A DNA stretch of 64,000 bases from Chlorella sorokiniana. Its lineage: Eukaryota > Chlorophyta > Trebouxiophyceae > Chlorellales > Chlorellaceae. Positions 31,249-42,681 of the stretch are shown piece after piece (the stretch's first letter is position 1; each line of letters begins with the position of its first letter). The DNA is taken from positions 1,922,001 through 1,986,000 of the forward strand of contig CP084615.1 in NCBI GenBank assembly GCA_025917655.1, read 5' to 3'. Below the pieces are notes generated by a model that saw nothing but the letters and a program-made list of their open reading frames with translations, was not told the origin of the DNA and searched no databases. Both the position numbers and the translations under genes were made by a program.

Positions 31249-34200
31249 TCACTGGTGCGCTGGGTGGCCCGGCGGGTGGCGGGCGCCTGATGGCGGGTGC
31301 AGCTGTGGCCCGCCTGCCTTGTCGTCGCACGAGTTCACCGGGCACCCAGCGGCACGGGTTGTGCGGCCGTCTGGCCACCACGCCCGCTCCTTGACATGGT
31401 CCAGCCAGCTGGCGGGAGCCTCGGCCAGGCCGCTCACGCCCGACTCGAAAGCGGCGCAGGCCACAGCGGCGGCAACCTGCAGCAGCCAGTGGGGGCCGTG
31501 TGAGCCAGTAACTGTACTGCACACATCTCAGCAGGTCCAGTGTCATCTCGGACGTGTGTGAGGTCCATTACACGCAGGTCCAGTGTCGTTCTTGGTGGCA
31601 AGAAGCAAGATCGCGGCTGCTGAGCGCAGGAGGGGTGCCCGTGTGTGCCTGCCCACCTGAGCCGACACCTCCCTCAGGTCCTTGATGTTGGGATAAATCT
31701 GCTTTGTGCGCAGCTGCTCCTCGCTCACACAGTCAGCCAGAGCCTGCGGGGCGCAGCAGAAACCGTGGGCAACCGTCTGCAGGCTGGACGGCACACCACT
31801 GAGCGGCCGCTGAGGTGGAGGGTGCAGGGGAGGCAGGGATGGAGCGCGCCTGAGATGCCGCCACAAACATTTCGTCGTTCACCACCCGCGCCTTGGCCAT
31901 CACAGCCCCGAACCCCACCCCTGCAAGTTGCGAGGAAGAGCGTGGCTGGCTGACGAGCCTGTCATCGCTGCACTGCAAGCGTGCCACGGGGTCGCCGTGC
32001 TGGCACAGCAGCAGGCAGCCTGCGCGCCGCTCAGAGCCCACCGCAGAAGATGAAGACGTTGTTGCCCTGGCCCGGCACGTATTTGGTGCCATCCAGCTCC
32101 ACGGGCGCGAAGGGCGACCCGCTGGCAAACACGCAACTGCCGCCGCTCCAGCGGTCTGCGGCAGGGCATGGCCAGGGGCAGATTGGTGACGCCTGCTTGA
32201 CACTGGCCAGCCTCTCTTCCGAGATTCTGTGCAGCGCAAGCTGGCACCATCGTCACTTCCCATGCTGCCCCTGCAGCCCAGCCCTGGCAGCAGGTTGGCC
32301 CCACATGCATCCTCGGCGGTGATCTCAGCCTTGTCCGTCGGGTTGGAAAGCGGGAAGATGAGCGGGCAGTCCACGCAGGCGGTCAGCCGCTGGATGACGG
32401 GCTGTGGCCAGGAGGGGCCTGTGTGTGGTGGTGGTGGTAAGGTGGTGGTGACATGTGTGTGAGTGTGTGTTAGGCAGGAGGGGGGTGATCAGCCCAGGCC
32501 CCCGAGCAAAGTGCTGCATGTTTGCCCCACACAGCTGGATACCGCAAGCAGCAAAGGGGCGCATGCCATCCCATCCTCCGCCCTCACAACCCACAGCCCC
32601 ACCCCGCAGCTCACCCACCTGCAGCCGACAGGCCGATCAGCGCGTGAGGTTTTACTTCGCCCACAATCTCCTCAAGGTCCTTTGCGTCGGCGGTACCATC
32701 GTCCCTGGCGTACCGCTTCTTGCGCTCCGGCAGCTCGTCGCCGCGCGTGGTGGTGATCAGCCCTGCGCCGGGAGGGGCTTTGTGCTGCCGGTCGACGCAG
32801 GCTGCAGGTGGAAAGGTCACGCAGCCCGCACCGGGAAGCGCGGCCTTCACCGCAGAGGCGGGCAGCGCGTGTGGCCGCCCACCCTTGGAGTCGACCATGT
32901 AGATGCGGCCGCGCGCCTCCTCCCAGCTCATCTCCGCCTTGGCCCGCATGTAGGAGGCGATGGAGTCGGCCACCCCCACCGCGCTGCTGCCGGCGCCATA
33001 GAACAGGAGGCGCGCGTCGCGCAGCTCCGTCTTCTGGAACCTGCAGGAACACATGTCACACTGCCTATGCATGCATCCACCTTGCAAGAGGGAGAGTGCA
33101 GAGGGCTTGGCAAGATCGGCCCTCCTGCCAACTGCTGTGTGGGGCAGGCCAGGCAGGTGCCACGAAACGCACTTGAGGCCGTTGACCACCCCAGCCGTCA
33201 CCATGGCGCCGGTGCCCTGGATGTCGTCGTTGACTGCGGTGGGCGTTTGGGAAGTCGCTGGGATTAAAGGCAGGCTCAAATTTGGAAATAGCTTCTGAGC
33301 TCAAACAGGAACAAGTGCCGTTCAGGCAGGCCTCTGCTTACAGCACAGCAGCTTGTTGCGCTGGCGGTGCAGGACTGCAGGGCAGGGGACAACCGGGGTG
33401 ACGGTGCGGCAGGTTGGCGCAAGTTGATTGCACATAATGCAAAACAACCAGCTTCATTCCGGGATCATGACAACCAGCAGCCCCTCACTCTCAAAGGCTC
33501 GCTCGGTGCTGAAGTCCTCAAACTGCGGAGGGACAGGCGGCGCACCACACCCTCACCAGCCTTGCGCCAACAACGGCCGTGCGGCAGCCGAGAAACGCAG
33601 CAGAAGGTCGCCTGCCGTCTTCCCTCCCCTGCCTCCCCGCAGCCGCTCAGCGGGCCCTCACCTGCAGCAGCGCGTTTGGCCACACGCTCTTCACCGCACG
33701 GCACAGCTCCTCCACCACCCCGTAGTACTCCTCGCCCTGCAGGCGCGGCTGACGCTCGCCCTGCGGGCAGTTGCGCGGGGGGCAGGCGGCAGGGGGCAGG
33801 CGGCAGGGGGGCATCAACTGTTGGCCCCAGGAGGCCGCCCCGGCCCGCCGTCAGGGGCCAGCCCGCCCGCCGCCTGCCCCTGGGGAGCACGCTGCGGAGG
33901 GTGCCCCCTTCCCACGCTTTGCATGCCGTCAGCTTGCCATGTAGAAGGGGTCGGGCGCAGCTCGGCCCTGTCGCACCCCACATCCAGCACCAGCGGCAGG
34001 CTGTGCTCGGGGTGGAAGCCGCCGCCCGCCACGTACAGACAGACCTTGCCGATGGAGATGCCGATGCCTGGGGGCAACACAGGAGGGGGGGGGGCACATT
34101 GCTGCGCCTCTCTTCCAGTTTTTCCCTGCCTTGCACTTGTCAGGCACGTCCGCCTCATGTAGGACGTGGCGGCTGGTGTGTGTGGAGGCCCCCGCCCCCC

Positions 34201-35442
34201 CCCTCCCCTCCCTGGCCCACCGTTGGTGCCCAGGTCCCCCAAGCCCAGGATGCGGCTGCCGTCGGTGACAACTATAATCTGCACGTTGTGGGAGGGCCAG
34301 TTGCGCAGCACCTGCACGCAGCAGCGGGGGGCGTCGTCAGGCAGCAGCCGGGCGGGTGAAAAATGAGCAGGCGCAGCACACGACAGCAGCCTGCAAGTAG
34401 TAGCCGGTTGCGGGCCGCCGCGACGCACGAGCGGCCTGCGCTCCCACCTGCTCGAAGCGCCCTCGGTGTTGGAAGGCAGAGAGGTACATGCCCAGCGGGG
34501 TGCGAAAGATATGATCAAACTTGCGGCACGCCTCGCCCACGGTTGGGGTGTAGATGAGAGGAGCGCAGTACTCCAGCTGGTCCATCACCACCTGCAGGCG
34601 GTACAGGGTGTACAGCGCAGGCCTTGCAAGAGGGGGATGGGGGAGAAACTCAACCACAGCTAGGCCCAGCGGTTTGCCAACCAAGCTAACGGCGAACCAA
34701 CCAAACACAAGCAACCAAATCCCAGGCATAGCAGCACTGGCCAGCAGCACGCCGCGGGCGGAGCAATGCGGGCATTGCGCAGGAGCCGGGCGTGTGTGGC
34801 GCTGCCGCGTGCCTTGTAGAACAGCGTCTGGTTGGAGGACAGCAGCTGGCTGAGGATGCTGTAGCGCTGCAGGTCCGTCTTGTTGGGCACCTTCAGCTGG
34901 CACAGCACACTGCTGGGCACAGGGGGCGGGCCGTGGTCAGGGCGGAGTGCTCAGCTTTTGCGACGTGCAACAGAATGTGGGGTGCAGGGAGGACCGCATT
35001 CCATCCCCGCACTCAACAGGGGCGAGCGGATGCAGCTGGGTGCAGCAGGCATCGCCTCTGTCCCCACCGCTCTGCCTGCAGGTCCAGGCTCTCCACCACC
35101 GGCGGCAGCAGCCCCTCAAGGCGCAGCTGCTGACGCTCCTCCATTGAAAAGTTGGTGCCGCGGTTCAGCCAGGGAAAGTACACCACTGGGCAAACGGGGG
35201 AGCAGGTAGCAGGCAGGTGAGGCAGCAAGAAGGAAGGGGGCAGCGGGCTGCAGCAGGGCGGTACACCGTGAACTGCATGGCCTGATTCACTTAACAATGG
35301 TGACAGCTCAAACGCCGCCATGTGCGTACCTGGGGCGCCGGCGTGCTCCTCGACCTCCTTCACCTCCCGCTTGCGCTGCCTCCACAGGCCGGGAGGTGAC
35401 CTCAGAGGCGTGGAGGTCGGCGGCGGACTCGCTCTCAGCCAT
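31249..35442 (-). CDS. Malic enzyme, NAD(P)-dependent
   Basis: About 15 exons. The start [20 protein letters not shown] is at 35442. Later exons give [20 protein letters not shown] and [19 protein letters not shown], then the family signature [18 protein letters not shown] and [17 protein letters not shown] with the catalytic-site lysine region nearby. [12 protein letters not shown] and [14 protein letters not shown] carry the metal-binding Glu/Asp residues. The Rossmann motif is [31 protein letters not shown] and [12 protein letters not shown] follow. The enzyme oxidatively decarboxylates malate to pyruvate, supplying NADPH or NADH. The [12 protein letters not shown] region and short leader suggest a non-plastid form, but cofactor choice cannot be read safely. 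The C-terminal exon ([17 protein letters not shown]) ends at TGA 31249-31251 after an atypical basic tail, so the last exon boundary is uncertain. Confidence 0.93.
32424..32471. repeat. GT/GTG-rich tract in a malic enzyme intron
   Basis: On the sense (minus) strand it reads as CA/CCA repeats and ends at the acceptor just before the exon that begins at about 32418. Confidence 0.85.
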
Positions 35443-36490
35443 GTGCTGCGGCGACATTGCGTGCGATGCACTGCGAGCCTGCATTGGGATGCGCTTTCAA
35501 TGTAAACCACTTTGTGAGCCTCCTGGACTGGGCAGGCAGGGCTGAATGATGAATACTCTGCATGCACCGGCGAGGAACGAGCGGCGCAACTGAGTGCCCC
35601 CGCCATCACCCGCTGCCCAGCCCCCTGGCCTTGTATGACGGCAGTTTCGGCACAGATCAGGCTTCCACTGTCAGTAAAGCAGCCTCCACCTTGGAGAACC
35701 TGTCGGGCCAAAACTTTTCGGGCTGCTGACGCCTTGTGCCGATAGGTCGTCACCCGGGCAGCTAAATACTACCTGGAAGGCTTATTTACGGGAGAAAAGT
35801 TAAGGGTCGGAGCGACGAGGTCCTCGCTGGACATTGCAGATGCGACGGGTGGGACAGGCGGCTCTCGTCACCCCGCCACAGCAGCTGGCAAAGTGGTGAC
35901 GACCACCTGGGTCGCCCTCAATGCATGCTAATGTTACAAAAGTTGTATTCTGAGTACAAACACGTGGCTAGCAGCACATGTGGCGATGCCCACCCGGGGA
36001 GCTGGCGTGCTCGGTGAGCGGGGCACCATCGAGGTGGCGCCAGCTGTCGATGGGGAGCCCGTGCAGGAGCCCAGCAATGAGCCGAGCAACAACAAAATAC
36101 AGTGGGTCAATGTGACACAACAAGGGGGCAGAGAGGGGTCATACCCACATGCACAGGCAACGGTCGACAGAGGCATCGGTTCTGTTGGCAGGGAACAGGT
36201 CGCCCGCGGCATGCAGCGATGCTGGGCGATACATGATGAGAGCGAGGCTCCGACGTTGGATAGTTTCGATGCGTAATGGCAGTACAGACTGAGTGTGCTG
36301 GCAGGCAAAAGGCCTGGGGGCAAGGAGAAGGTCCGGGAGGGCGCAATGGCGCCAACGGGAACCGCCCGTCAAACGTCAGTACTCGCTAGCATGGTCGGCG
36401 CTGCCGTACGGCGGCAGCGAGGTCACAACCAGCGTGGATTCAGTTCGTGTTCATGTACGTGGTGCCCCCACCTGGACACAAACGCTCCGT
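35443..36490. other. Intergenic, no gene seen
   Basis: About 1 kb lies between the malic enzyme start and the F-box gene stop, both on the minus strand. It must contain the malic enzyme promoter and the F-box 3' UTR. Open frames of about 100 codons on both strands lack family features and begin at non-ATG codons. Confidence 0.5.
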
Positions 36491-38614
36491 TCAGGGATGT
36501 GCCTGGGGCGATGCTGCCCCAGGCGGCAGCGCAGCTGCCAGGACCACAGGCAAACCGCCTTGCTGAGGCGCAGCGGCACCGGCGACGCCGCCGTGGCCCA
36601 AGTGCAGGGCAATCGGTTCACGGGGGGCCGCCGGCGCAAACCCGGCCTCCTCGGCCTCCTCAGCCTCCTCGCCGCCTGCTGGTTCCATGTCCAGGATCGC
36701 AGCGGCGACAGCCTGCTGGGCTGCACCGCCCACGGCTGGGGCGGCTTCAGCCTCGGCAGCGGGCGCGGGGTGGGCTGCTGGAGCCGCCAGCTCCTCCAGC
36801 TCATCTTCAAGCTCGGCGGCCAGCTCTACATCTGCTCGCGCGCAAAAAGACCAAGAGGCAGGGAAGGTGGCACTCGGCTTTCCGCCGCTCCAGTTCTCCG
36901 CCTGCTCCCCCGCCCCTTCCCTGGGTGCGCGCCCCTGCCAGCCAGCACCCCACAACCCGCCGCCACCCAGCCCCTCCTCACCCAGGTCCAGCTCCTCGTC
37001 GTCGCTCCACTCCTCCTCCGCCGCCGCCTCCAGCGCCTGCAGCTGCTCCGGCGCGGGCGCCTGCGGGCGCCGTGACGCCGCCACTCCTCCCGCTCCTCGG
37101 GGGCCAGCCGCCGCAGGCCGCCCACGTAGCTGCAGTGGTGTGGGTGGGTGGGTGTGTGTGTGGGGGGGGGATTGGCATCGGGGCAGAGAGGACCAGGGCC
37201 GGGCAGTCACAGCCTGGGTGCTCTCCGTCACCCGAGTCCAGCCCCTGCCGCACGCACCAAGCGCGCGACTCACCCGAAGCTGCAGTCGCCGTTCACCACC
37301 GCCTCCTTGCCCGGCCGGATGGGGGCCTTGACGCGGTGCCACACGCTGGTACGAGGGTACTGCCTGCGCTCGTTGCAGGTGGAAAAGGCGGGCGGTGAGC
37401 CGGGCAGCAGGGGCGCCGTGAGCAGGGCAGCAAGGCGGCCAGCAAGGCAAGCCCGCGGCCCCAGCTTCCTCCGCAGATGGCCTCACCTGAACATGAGAGT
37501 GATGCGGCCGCCCCTCACGCTCTGCACCGTGCCCAGCCACCAGCCGTACGGGTGCAGGCGGCGCCCTTCCACTGCACCTCCACCTCCTCCCCCACCCGCA
37601 GGCCGGGAGCCAGCGCGCCGCCGCCGCCATACACGGCGTACGGGCTGCTGCCGGCGGGGGCAGGCGCAGCCGCTCCGCCCCACCTCCGCCTCCATCACGG
37701 CAGGCATGCGCCCCATGCAGAGGTAGCGCGCCGTGAAGTGCAGCGGCGCCGCCGCGCGCGCCGCTGCGCAGCGCGGCGGCGGCTGCGGGCGACAGGCTGC
37801 AGGAGGCGTCGTAGCAGGAGAGCAAGAAGTCTTCCTGCTCGTTCTCTGCGGAGGTGCATTGCGAACGAGCGAGGGTGGGGGAGGAGGGGCGCTGAGGGCT
37901 GGCTATGGATGGGTCGCAGCGGGCCGCACTGCTGACCTGCTCCTGGGCGCGCTGCGGCTCACTCATGCAGCAATGCGCCGTTGCGTGGGCAGCCAGCTGC
38001 GCCCTCACCCCCTGCTCACCTAGCTCCCGGTTGAAGACCTGGGCATCGAAGGACATGCCCCCACCAAAGCCGCCAGGCGGCTGCGCCAGCTGCGCCCAGC
38101 CCACCAGTCTGGCGGCGCGGGTGATGCGTCCAGCAGCGCTGCCAGGCGGGGCAGGCGCCCCACCACCAACGCGCCCCACAGCCGGTCTTCCACCAGGGCG
38201 TTGAGCCGGCGGCTGGCAAGGCCAACTGCAGGCGGAAAGGAAGGCTCGACAAACAGGGCAGGGGTTGGCGCCGGCGGCGGGGGCGCAGGCGACGCTGGGC
38301 GGAGAGGTAGGCAGGCCGGTAACGGCTGACAACCGCCGGCAGCACAAGACGGACAGGACCAGTCCGTGATCGCATTGCCCGCTGCGGCGTCTGAGCGAGA
38401 AGCGAGGACTTGACGCACCGGCGCAGAGGTCACGCGCGGCCGTCAGGCCAGAGAGGACCTCGTCCAACAGCTCATCGGGCACCTTGTCCAGCCATTTGTC
38501 GTCCATTTGAACCAGGCTGTTCTGGTTGACACCAGCCAACGATTTCGGGAGTTTGCTCAAACCGAGGACGATTCCAGAGGACGGTAAAAGGTTTCCCTGT
38601 GTACACGAGACCAT
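36491..38614 (-). CDS. F-box protein with a plant-type GWWxGxV domain
   Basis: The F-box is near the N-terminus: KWLDKVPDELLDEVLSGLTA, then VGLASRRLNALVEDRLWG after an intron. F-box proteins bind SKP1 and recruit substrates to SCF ubiquitin ligases. Further exons carry QEDFLLSCYDASCSLSP and FTARYLCMGRMPAVMEAE. A conserved beta-rich module follows: GEEVEVQWKGRRLHPYGWW, LGTVQSVRGGRITLMF and NGDCSFGYVGGLRRL. Known plant F-box proteins share this 'EIQWRR...PYGWWYG.V...GGIRK' module. The C-terminus is acidic (ELAAELEDELEELAAP). The start is placed at 38614 (MVSCTQGNLLPSSG), since an ATG at 38800 would overlap the divergent M20 gene. One base appears to be missing near 37560 (AAGGGCGCC), just before the GWW motif. 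Confidence 0.78.
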   Translation of the reverse strand: MVSCTQGNLLPSSGIVLGLSKLPKSLAGVNQNSLVQMDDKWLDKVPDELLDEVLSGLTAARDLCAGASSPRFSLRRRSGQCDHGLVLSVLCCRRLSAVTGLPTSPPSVACAPAAGANPCPVCRAFLSACSWPCQPPAQRPGGRPAVGRVGGGAPAPPGSAAGRITRAARLVGWAQLAQPPGGFGGGMSFDAQVFNRELGEQGVRAQLAAHATAHCCMSEPQRAQEQVSSAARCDPSIASPQRPSSPTLARSQCTSAENEQEDFLLSCYDASCSLSPAAAAALRSGARGGAAALHGALPLHGAHACRDGGGGGAERLRLPPPAAARTPCMAAAARWLPACGWGRRWRCSGRAPPAPVRLVAGHGAEREGRPHHSHVQVRPSAEEAGAAGLPCWPPCCPAHGAPAARLTARLFHLQRAQAVPSYQRVAPRQGPHPAGQGGGGERRLQLRVSRALGACGRGWTRVTESTQAVTARPWSSLPRCQSPPHTHTHPPTPLQLRGRPAAAGPRGAGGVAASRRPQAPAPEQLQALEAAAEEEWSDDEELDLGEEGLGGGGLWGAGWQGRAPREGAGEQAENWSGGKPSATFPASWSFCARADVELAAELEDELEELAAPAAHPAPAAEAEAAPAVGGAAQQAVAAAILDMEPAGGEEAEEAEEAGFAPAAPREPIALHLGHGGVAGAAAPQQGGLPVVLAAALPPGAASPQAHP
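37138..37170. repeat. GGGT/GT/G-run tract in an intron
   Basis: On the F-box sense strand it is a C-run plus CA/CCCA tract ending a few bases before the acceptor at about 37132. Confidence 0.85.
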
Positions 38615-38782
38615 TTGAAGAGAATAAATGCCTTGGATCACTTCTTCTGTCGCATGGTTTTGGGCGCCGGCCAGCTCACCCTCATGGGGAACGGTGAGCA
38701 GAGTCAGCCCTTCGACACGTCCAGCTTGCTCCGATCGCTCTGATCGTGCGATTGTTCTGCCGACACGGCGCGTGACTTCAGC
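38615..38782. promoter_or_regulatory. Compact divergent promoter F-box / M20 peptidase
   Basis: Only about 170 bases separate the likely start codons of two divergent genes, so their promoters must overlap or be shared. No individual element is identified. Confidence 0.45.
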
Positions 38783-41700
38783 ATGGGGAGAGTTGCTCAT
38801 GTGCTGGTTCTGGTAGTAGCAGCCTCGGTGGGCTACGTGCTCCTAGGGTCAGCACCTAGATTGCAAGATGCCGAGGAGGCCGCTATCAAGACCCTGCCTC
38901 CCCAGCTGGACAGTGAGGTGGAGTCGGGAGCGGCCGAGCGGCTGGCGCGCGCCTTGAGCTTTGAGACGCTTGCCGACTCTGCGGCACCGGTGAACATTGA
39001 TGCTCCTGCCCCGATGTGCAAGTGCAACTCGCAGTGCACACTTGACACTGCGCTCTGCATCGGGATGCTGCGCGACACGGCGCCCAACCCTCCGTCCCCC
39101 TCCAACCCCCCGTCCACGCCCCCTTCGGCAGAACCACATGTCCAACCCGGCGCCTTTCCAGCAGCTGCACGCCCACCTGGAGCGCTCCTTCCCCCTGGTC
39201 TTCAAGCGGCTGCAGTCCGAGCGCGTCAACGAATACTCCCTGCTGCTCAAGTGGCAGGGCAGCAGCCCGGAGCTGCGTCCCCTCCTGTGAGCCGCGGCTT
39301 TGCGTGGGCGAAGTTCGCGAGTTGCGTGGGCGACCCGCTCTGCCGCGCCTGTGGCTGGGGGAGCGGCCCACACGCACCAGCACCCCCAACCACAGCATCT
39401 GTGTGATGTGTGAAGAGCCGCACGATTCACCGCCTGCCACGCTGCCTGCTGCAGGGGCATGTCCCACATTGATGTTGTGCCGGCACCCACCGGCCCCGGC
39501 TACAACTGGACGCACCCCCTTCTCTGGTACCATCGCCGACGGGTGGGCGGCGGCAAGCCGCGCTGGGCAGCCACGGCCCTGAGCTGTCGCGCCATGCCCC
39601 GCGCCCTGGGCCCTGTTTGCACGATGCATGCCCACGGGCAGCGCCGAAGGTTGCCCATTGAGGGCTGGCTGAAACGACTGGCTGGCCCACCTCCCAACCA
39701 CCCCACCCACCCCACCGTTTGCCCCATCCTGGCAGGTATGTGTGGGGCCGCGGGGCCCTGGACGTCAAAGTGACCCTGATGCAGCAGCTTGAAGCTGTGG
39801 AGCTGCTGCTGCGCCAGGGGCACACCCCCGCCCGCACCCTCTACTTTGCTTTCGGCCACGACGAGGAGGTGGGGGCGGATCAGGTGCGGCGCTGCAACGC
39901 CTGTGCGCCGGTGGGGTGCTCGGCTTGAAGGGCCAGAAGCAGGGCTAGCCATCATCGCCTGTTTGGAGGGCGTGCCATGCGTCGATGCGGCTGCTACTCT
40001 GCCGCCCGGCTGCACCCCTGCAGGCGCGGCGGCCATTGCGGCCCTGCTGGCTCGGCGCGGTGTGCAGCTGGAGATGGTGATTGACGAGTGGGTCCCTTGC
40101 CGCTTGCCCTGCCCTCCCCTGCCGCTGTTTCTGGCTGCGCCATGCCTGCCCAGCGCGCCCAGCAACTGCGGCTGCTGCTTGCCTGCACGCCGGCGCCTGC
40201 ACGCCCTTGACGCCCTTCCCTGGCCGCCTGGCGTGGGCGTGCCTCTTCTCAGGGGCGGCGTGGTGCTGATGGATGGCGTGTCGGGCGGCAGCGTCAAGCT
40301 GGTGGAGCAGGTGGGCGCGGGATGTTGGGGTGGTGCATTCGTGACGTGTCCTGGTTGTGAGGGGCATGAATGGGTGCATGTTCGATGCGGTCTCACCCCT
40401 CTCAGGAGGCGGGGCAGGCCACACCCGTACGTGCGAGCCCCGCTGCTCAGCTGGCCGCACGCCGACACCTGGTGCTGCGTTGCCGCGCTGCCCCTCCCTG
40501 CAGCCTGTGGCCCTGGTGGGCACCGCTGAGAAGGGTATCGAGACCTGGGAGGTGGAGGTGGCAGGGGAGGGCGGCCACTCCAGCATGCCGCCCGTGGACG
40601 GCTCCTCGGGTGGGCTGCCGCCTGCCGTGCCGCTTGTGCGGGCAGCCACAACGGCTGGCACACTCACAGCTGCTGCTGCTGCTGTGTGGCTGGCCACGCT
40701 ATTCGATGTTCCCGAGCCACCCGTCCCCCGCCCCGTCACTCCTCCACCCACCCGCCCTGCCGCCCGCAGTTGCCTCCCGCATCTCCCGCATCCTTGCTGC
40801 CCTGGACGCCAACCCCACCGCCACCAAGCTGGCCCCGCCAACCACCCACTGGCTGCGAGCGCTGGCTCCCGCCGTCAAGTGGGCGCCGCTGCGCCTCGTC
40901 CTCGCCAATGCCGACAACTGGGTGCGCCTGCCAGCGTCGCCGTAGGGCGCGCCGGCCATGCTCTCTGGATGGCAAGCTGTTCCCGCATCAGCTCAGGCAT
41001 CTATCCTTTAGCATTGAGAATCTGTGCCATGCCTCAGCCACAACCTGCCGTTGCCCTGCAGGTTGTGAACCCCGTCCTGGGGCAGCTGATGGGCCAGGCG
41101 GGGCGGGAAATCAACCCGTTTGTGCGCACCACCTGTGGAGTGGTGGGTGGGCGGTGGTGTTCCAGCTGCCAGCCCGCATGCCTGGTGTTGCCATCAGCGT
41201 GGGCAGCTGCTTGCGGGCCTCAGCTGAAGCAAGCATGCAGATGAGCGCAAGTCACGACGATCTGTTGCTGCCGGCCTGATCGCGCCGCCGCTGCCTCCCC
41301 CACGCGCGCAGGTTGGTGTGTCTGCGGGCGGCATCGCGCACAACGTGCTGCCCCGTGCCGGCACAATCACCATCAACTGCCGCCTGCTGCCAGGTGCCCG
41401 GCGCCTGCCCGGTCCCAGCTGTGCGTTCAGTTTCCAGCTCACTTGCACAAGTCATCGGGTTGTTAATTCCCTGGCGATGACCTTCCATGTTTGCTTCCCT
41501 GCGCTGCCACGCGCCGTGCTCCCATGCCCTTGCAGGCCACGACTCCTCGTTTGTGCGCGAGTACCTGGAGGCGGTGACGCGCAAGGAGGCGGGCCACGTC
41601 AAGCTCCGCAAGCAGGAGCAGGTGGGGGCGCTGTGAGGGTGCGGGTGTGGGGGCGGGGGGGGCGCGCACCGGTGGGTGTTGCCTGCCTGACTGACACATC

Positions 41701-42264
41701 GCATGCCCCCAGTGGTGCCTGGCTCACACCTGACCTCACGACCTCCTTTGTGCCAGGCGGAGCCGGCCTCGCCCGTGGCCCCCGCCAACGGCCCGCACTG
41801 GGACCTGCTGCGGCAAGCCATCCTGGAGACGCTGCAGCCGGAGGGGGCCTGCGTGTGGCGCCCTACCTCGTCTCGTGAGGGCCCGCCGCCCGCCGCGTGC
41901 AGCGCCTGTTCCACGCATGGGGCCCACCCCGGCAGCCTTGCTGGCTGCCACGCAGTGTTCTGCGGCACACCTTGGGCAAGCTCGTTGCCCACCTCCTTCT
42001 TCCTTCCTCAACACAATCCTCCCCGCCCTGGCCGCCCGTCCCAGGGGCATGACGGACAGCCGGCACTACAACGAGCTGGCGGAGGGGCGCGTGTACCGCT
42101 TCTGCCCCCACCGCTACACCCGCGCCGGCCTGGGCCTCATCCACGGCGTGGACGAGCGCATCGCGGTGGACGACTACCTGCGCGGCATCGGCTTCTACAC
42201 GCGCCTGCTGCAGCTGGCCTCCGCCGACGAGGGTGTGGAGGAGGGGGCGGCGGCCGCCGCGTGA
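38783..42264 (+). CDS. M20-family metallopeptidase (carboxypeptidase S / PM20D1 type), membrane-anchored
   Basis: The N-terminus MGRVAHVLVLVVAASVGYVL is a signal anchor. The dinuclear zinc site is complete in order: H and D in PHIDVVPA (after 39460), D in YVWGRGALDVK, catalytic and metal-binding Glu in FGHDEEVG, and His in LIHGVDERIAVDDYL near the C-terminus. The dimerisation/lid domain begins GTAEKGIETWEVEVAGEGGH and contains VSAGGIAHNVLPRAGTITIN. About 12 exons. The long form with NPAPFQQLHAHLERSFPLVF before the catalytic core matches carboxypeptidase S and PM20D1, which cut or form amide bonds of N-acyl amino acids or small peptides. The compartment is probably ER or vacuolar lumen. Frame breaks of one base occur near 39515 and 41860. 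About 170 bases separate its start from the F-box gene. Confidence 0.9.
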
Positions 42265-42681
42265 GCCGCACGCATGGCTGTGGAGCTGGCAGGATGCCCG
42301 CCCTTTTGTGCACGCTGGCGGCACCAAATGTGCTCACGCCTACGCGTGTACATGGTGGAACAACGCGTTGGCACCAAGACACATGGGCAGGGGAGGAGGG
42401 TTGAGGAGTGCTCGTGCGGCGGTGCGATTGTTGGCACAAGCGGCACTGCTGCCAGCCCAGCATGTTGCGGGCAGCCCAGGCTGCCAATCCAACGGTGAGG
42501 AAGGGTGTGGTTTCATGGCTCGGTAGGGTCAGGCACACACGAAGTGCCCAACCAGCTGCAGCACCTAGCCAGAATCAAGCGTCCCAGAGAGGGCTGGGCG
42601 CAGCAAGCCCACGCAGGCGGGAGAACAGCTGCTGCTGGGCATCCAAACGCGCCGCCGCCACAGGCAGCCAGCCGCCGCTCG

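Noticed and set aside
35980-36276. Possible small gene of about 98 codons between malic enzyme and the F-box gene
   Set aside because: It begins at a non-ATG codon, has no domain or splice links, and lies where a 3' UTR is expected.
36491-38800. 769-codon uninterrupted frame taken as one exon of the F-box gene
   Set aside because: It reads through several introns. Domain segments alternate between frames, so the real gene is spliced and only parts of this frame are coding.
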